Source: JABDLO01 sp041749255 (GTDB lineage Bacteria > Bacteroidota > Bacteroidia > Chitinophagales > Saprospiraceae). Taken from it: a stretch of DNA of 64,000 nt. Under the pieces are notes generated by a model. It was not told where the DNA came from and searched no databases. It saw only the letters and a list, made by a program, of their open reading frames with translations. Made by a program: the position numbers and the translations under genes. Shown here one piece after another: positions 60,648 to 64,000 of the stretch. Location of the stretch: positions 62,001-126,000 of the forward strand of contig JBGTBR010000007.1 in assembly GCA_041749255.1 (NCBI GenBank), given 5' to 3'. The stretch's first letter is position 1, and each line of letters starts with the position of its first letter.

Positions 60648-61330
60648 TCTTGATTATGAATGAAAACAGAAATAGCAACTTACTATTTGTGGGGCTGGCA
60701 AAAATTGAATTAAAAAAAATGTGCTTTGAGGAAAATAATGAATACAGAAAGGTCTGCAATGAGTGCCGGCTTACTCGCTTTCCTTTTTAATGTGGTTAGT
60801 ATGTAAGTATTCATCTGATTAAAATTAATTCGGTGGATGGTTTTGTCATGATTTTTGCGTCTTTCAGGCAAAAATCCCGCCAAAACAATGTTTGTTTCAT
60901 ATCATAACCCTGGGCTGAAGCCCAGGGCTATTTATATTTCGCTCCTTCAGAGCTTTTTTTCATCATACTTCTTTGTGTCCGTTGTGCTTACTGGTTCTCA
61001 GCTATATGCAGGCAGGGATTTTTACCACTGAATCCGCCTGAGGCGGAAACTGAACTTTAAAATTTAGCACTTACCTGTCCTACGAAGCACGAAACCCCAG
61101 CTTGCGTGTAGGTGTTGTTGAGGGTTCACCTTGGCCAACGGCTAAAAGCTAACTGCGAAAATGCGAAACGCTAATGGCAAACTGCCCACTGCCAACTACA
61201 TCTGAGCTGATTATTTTATGGCCAGACCTGTTAAGGACTTAGCTTTTTCATGATATAATCGGGAAGAGCAGTGCACTTTTTAAAAAAAACCCTATAGAAA
61301 TTGCAACCCTTTCTATTTTTCAATCGTCCT
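60648..61330. other. Intergenic region with REP-like elements
   Basis: 683 bases without a gene. It holds a perfect hairpin CCCTGGGC TGAA GCCCAGGG (60908-60927) followed by GCTCCTTCAGAGC and a T7 run (60941-60960), which may be a repeat element acting as a terminator. CCGCCTGAGGCGG lies at 61034-61046. A fragment near 61130-61200 (GGCTAAAAGCTAACTGCG, GCCCACTGCCAACTAC) is related to the tandem repeats at 33382-34170. Confidence 0.65.
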
Positions 61331-61693
61331 ATGCCTAAAAGTCTTATGTATAGTGAAGTCCCCCATTCTCCTGAGTTATTAAAAGGAACCCTCCAAACCA
61401 TTGTATTAAAAGTTCTGAAAGACAACAAGAAAATGTATGGCTACGAAATCACACAAAAAGTAAAAACGCTGTCGGAAGACCGGATCGTCATTACGGAAGG
61501 TGCCCTCTATCCTACTCTCCACAAATTGGAAGCGGAAGGACTGCTGAAAACAGAAACCGTAAAAGTAGAAAACCGAGTTCGCAAGTACTACTCACTGACC
61601 CAAACCGGGAATGATGAAGCCAGCAGCCGGCTTCAGGAGTTTGTTGATTTTATCCGGACAATGGGACAGGTTCTCAACATCGAATGGGCATAA
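61331..61693 (+). CDS. PadR-family transcriptional regulator
   Basis: A 120-residue winged-helix protein from the ATG at 61331 (a TTG at 61301 is less likely). It has LLKGTLQTIVLKVLKDNKKM, YGYEITQKVKTLSEDRIVIT and EGALYPTLHKLEAEGLLKTE, the PadR DNA-binding core, then VRKYYSLTQTGNDEASSRLQ and a dimerisation helix. It is followed after 14 bases by a permease gene, the common PadR plus FtsX-permease pairing in Bacteroidota. It probably represses that gene until an antibiotic or envelope signal appears. Confidence 0.9.
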   Translation: MPKSLMYSEVPHSPELLKGTLQTIVLKVLKDNKKMYGYEITQKVKTLSEDRIVITEGALYPTLHKLEAEGLLKTETVKVENRVRKYYSLTQTGNDEASSRLQEFVDFIRTMGQVLNIEWA

Positions 61694-61707
61694 ATCCCAC
61701 TTGTAAG

Positions 61708-64000
61708 ATGGAGCTCAATCGCCAACATATCGAATACATTCTTCTGGACCTGCAATACCGGGGCTTGATCCATGACGGTCTGCAGGATGAAATCCTGGAT
61801 CACCTGTGCACAGCAACTGAACACCGGATGAAGTCGGGTAAAAGATTTATAGATGCCTATTCAGAAGTGATCCGTGATTTTGGCCAGTCGGCAGGACTGC
61901 TAAACATCCAAACGGAAACCTTTTTTGCAGAAAATGAAAAAACAAAACACATGATAAAGAATTATATCACCATCGCTTTGAGAAATGTAAGGAAACATGC
62001 CTTCTACTCCTTTGTAAACATCCTCGGCTTATCGGTAGGGGTAGCCGTATGTCTGATCATTGCCTTATTTATAGTCAATGAATTATCCTATGACCGGCAT
62101 TTTGAAAATGCTCACCGCATACACCGAATAGAGTCGGATATCCTTTTTGGAGGTAACCACTATCAGATGACCTATGCTCCCGCTCCTATGGCTCAGGCTT
62201 TACCACTGGAGTTTCCTGAAGTAGAGGCGGCTGTTCACTTCCGTGAGCGAGGTTCCTATCTGGTGAAAAGAGAGATTGAAAACATCAGGGAAGAAAATGT
62301 CATCTGGGCGGGAAAGGATTTCTTTAAGGTGTTTGATATTCCTATAGTAGAAGGAAATGCAGAACAATCTTTAAACATGCCCAACACGATGGCTGTAAGT
62401 AAAAAGGTTGCCAAAAAATACTTTCCGGGAGAAAGCGCACTGGGTCAGAGTCTCATTTTAGATAATCAATGGGAATTTAAAATCACTGCCGTTTACGAAG
62501 ACTTGCCCGTCAACAGCCATTTTCACTTTGATTTTTTGTTGGCGGCTGAAGGTCTTGAAGAAGCAAAGTCTTCCTTTTGGTTGAGCAATAATTTTCAAAC
62601 CTATTTATTATTGCAGGAAGGTGCCGATCCTACAGACCTGGAGGCAAAACTTCAGGCCCTGATAGAAAGGAATATTGCCCCATCTTTACAGCAGATCATG
62701 GGAAGTGACTTTACTTTTGAAAACTTTTTAGCTTCCGGCAACAAACTTGAATACAAACTGCAGCCCCTTCTGGATATCCATTTGAAAAGCGATTTATTGG
62801 GCGAGTTCGAAGCCAACTTCAACATGACTTACATATACATGTTTGGAGCCATTGCCCTGTTTATTCTGATTATAGCCTGCATTAATTTTATGAATCTGTC
62901 GACAGCCCGCTCTGCCAACAGAGCCAGAGAAGTAGGCATCCGAAAAGTAATGGGATCGTATCGCAGCCACCTTGTACGTCAATTTTTGACAGAATCAGTC
63001 CTGATGACCGTCTTTGCTTTCTTCATCGCAGTGGTATTGGCCTGGATGTTAATGCCTGTATTTAACAATCTGTCCGACAGGCAGTTAACCATACCTTTTT
63101 CAAATCCTGTATTTTACGGCCTTCTTTTGACTGCTGCTTTGGTCACCGGGATACTGGCTGGTACATACCCTTCATTTTTCCTGTCGGCTTTCAAACCCGT
63201 TGCCGTGTTAAAAGGAAATGTATCTCTGGGATTAAAAAGCGGGATGATCAGAGCTGCCCTGGTGGTATTTCAATTTGCCATTTCCATAGTTTTGATCATC
63301 GCCACCATAGCTGTTTTCAGACAGCTCAATTTTATCCAAAGCAAAAATATCGGTTTCAACAAAGAGCAGGTCATCATGGTCGATGATACACATGGCCTGG
63401 GAGATCAAAGGGAAGCTTTTAAAAATGAAGTTTTGAAAAATGAAAATATCGTAAATGGAACCTACAGTGGATATTTACCTGTATCAGGAACCGCACGGAG
63501 CGATAATCCATGGTGGGTGGAAGGAAAAGATCCACGTGATCAGGAAAATATGGTCAGTATCCAAAACTGGCGCGTGGATCACGATTACATAAAAACACTG
63601 GGTATGAAGGTCATTGAGGGTAGAGATTTTTCCAGATCGTTTCCTTCCGATTCCAGTGCCGTGATATTAAATGAAACGGCCTTAAGAAATTTTCAATTTG
63701 AAGGAGAACCTCTTGGACAGCGCATTGCTACCTTTGGTGGTGATGATGTAGACATAACTCCAGACAATCAGATATATCTCACAGTAATAGGTGTCGTGGA
63801 AAACTTTCATTTTGCATCGCTTAAAGAAAACATAGGATCGGCTATGCTTCAGCTGAGTCCGCAACCTCAGGGATATGCTTCGTTTCGCTTTCAGGCCGGT
63901 GATACAAAAGCAGTTATTTCATTGCTGGAGCGTACGTGGAAGGATATGGCACCTAATCAGCCATTTTCGTACACCTTTCTGGATGATCGATTTGATAAAA
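61708..64000 (+). CDS. ABC transporter permease with MacB-like and FtsX domains (3' end outside window)
   Basis: Open from the ATG at 61708 to the window edge, at least 764 residues. It starts with a 70-residue permease prefix domain (ELNRQHIEYILLDLQYRGLI, HDGLQDEILDHLCTATEHRM) that only occurs in permeases paired with PadR. The first membrane helix follows (FVNILGLSVGVAVCLIIALF), then a MacB-like periplasmic core (LSYDRHFENAHRIHRIESD, AVSKKVAKKYFPGESALGQS) and FtsX helices (MFGAIALFILIIACINFMNL, then STARSANRAREVGIRKVMGS). A second core starts near 63380. It probably works with a separate ABC ATPase in efflux or envelope stress. No stop is reached here. Confidence 0.9.
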   Translation, partial: MELNRQHIEYILLDLQYRGLIHDGLQDEILDHLCTATEHRMKSGKRFIDAYSEVIRDFGQSAGLLNIQTETFFAENEKTKHMIKNYITIALRNVRKHAFYSFVNILGLSVGVAVCLIIALFIVNELSYDRHFENAHRIHRIESDILFGGNHYQMTYAPAPMAQALPLEFPEVEAAVHFRERGSYLVKREIENIREENVIWAGKDFFKVFDIPIVEGNAEQSLNMPNTMAVSKKVAKKYFPGESALGQSLILDNQWEFKITAVYEDLPVNSHFHFDFLLAAEGLEEAKSSFWLSNNFQTYLLLQEGADPTDLEAKLQALIERNIAPSLQQIMGSDFTFENFLASGNKLEYKLQPLLDIHLKSDLLGEFEANFNMTYIYMFGAIALFILIIACINFMNLSTARSANRAREVGIRKVMGSYRSHLVRQFLTESVLMTVFAFFIAVVLAWMLMPVFNNLSDRQLTIPFSNPVFYGLLLTAALVTGILAGTYPSFFLSAFKPVAVLKGNVSLGLKSGMIRAALVVFQFAISIVLIIATIAVFRQLNFIQSKNIGFNKEQVIMVDDTHGLGDQREAFKNEVLKNENIVNGTYSGYLPVSGTARSDNPWWVEGKDPRDQENMVSIQNWRVDHDYIKTLGMKVIEGRDFSRSFPSDSSAVILNETALRNFQFEGEPLGQRIATFGGDDVDITPDNQIYLTVIGVVENFHFASLKENIGSAMLQLSPQPQGYASFRFQAGDTKAVISLLERTWKDMAPNQPFSYTFLDDRFDK

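Overview
The window looks like the chromosome of a Bacteroidota bacterium, most likely of the Saprospiria. It has a SusC/SusD pair, many lipoproteins with Bacteroidota-style lipoboxes, a TPR-CHAT protein beside an ECF sigma factor, an MG2-plus-plug protein, a PadR-linked FtsX-type permease, AT-rich intergenic DNA and abundant short palindromic repeats. No rRNA or tRNA gene was seen. Placement is inferred from gene content only.

1-7.0 kb: the end of an unknown gene, an ECF sigma factor with a membrane-anchored partner, two small unknown genes, a 965-residue TPR-CHAT lipoprotein and a GH29 alpha-L-fucosidase lipoprotein. 7.1-12.5 kb: an accessory patch with HicAB and its palindromic operator, a tandemly duplicated and decaying unit (higBA plus a small HTH gene), small membrane proteins, a MITE-disrupted paralogue and REP-like repeats. 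13.0-17.3 kb: an argBDCJ operon. 17.6-23.5 kb: two VOC proteins (one with an in-frame UGA), a serine hydrolase, a second sigma/anti-sigma pair and an amidohydrolase with a chimeric N-terminus. 23.5-31.7 kb: a SusC-SusD pair with a propeller-type sensor histidine kinase. 32.1-34.2 kb: a graveyard of toxin-antitoxin remnants and degenerate tandem repeats.

34.3-54.8 kb is one large type III CRISPR-Cas locus on the plus strand. Cas6 is fused in frame to a secreted-type PD-(D/E)XK-like domain. The interference operon is Cas10 without an HD domain, a Cas7-Cas5-Cas11-like fusion, a double RAMP, Csx19 and a large TIGR03986-type RAMP, which is a III-D (III-Dv-like) layout. It is followed by two signalling effectors (a Card1/Can2-like nuclease and a CARF-HEPN RNase), an MntA-HepT toxin-antitoxin pair that overlaps the CARF-HEPN gene, a small unassigned protein, and a frameshifted RecD-like helicase whose N-terminal domain resembles that small protein. 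A divergent WYL regulator precedes an adaptation operon (cas1, a VirE-N/CAPP-type primase-polymerase, cas2), an AT-rich leader and an array of 18 repeats and 17 spacers. Two spacers are identical. Two others match the same coding stretch with differences mainly at codon third positions, in the orientation in which the crRNA would pair with mRNA.

54.8-58.1 kb is an island of hairpin modules carrying two genes. It ends with an orphan half CRISPR repeat, suggesting that the array once extended further or was broken. 58.1-64 kb returns to ordinary genes: an MG2/plug protein, a PadR regulator and the start of an FtsX-type permease that runs off the window.

The best candidates for something undescribed are the Cas6-nuclease fusion, the shared domain in the small protein and the helicase inside a III-D locus, and the coupling of a CARF-HEPN effector to an MntA-HepT pair.
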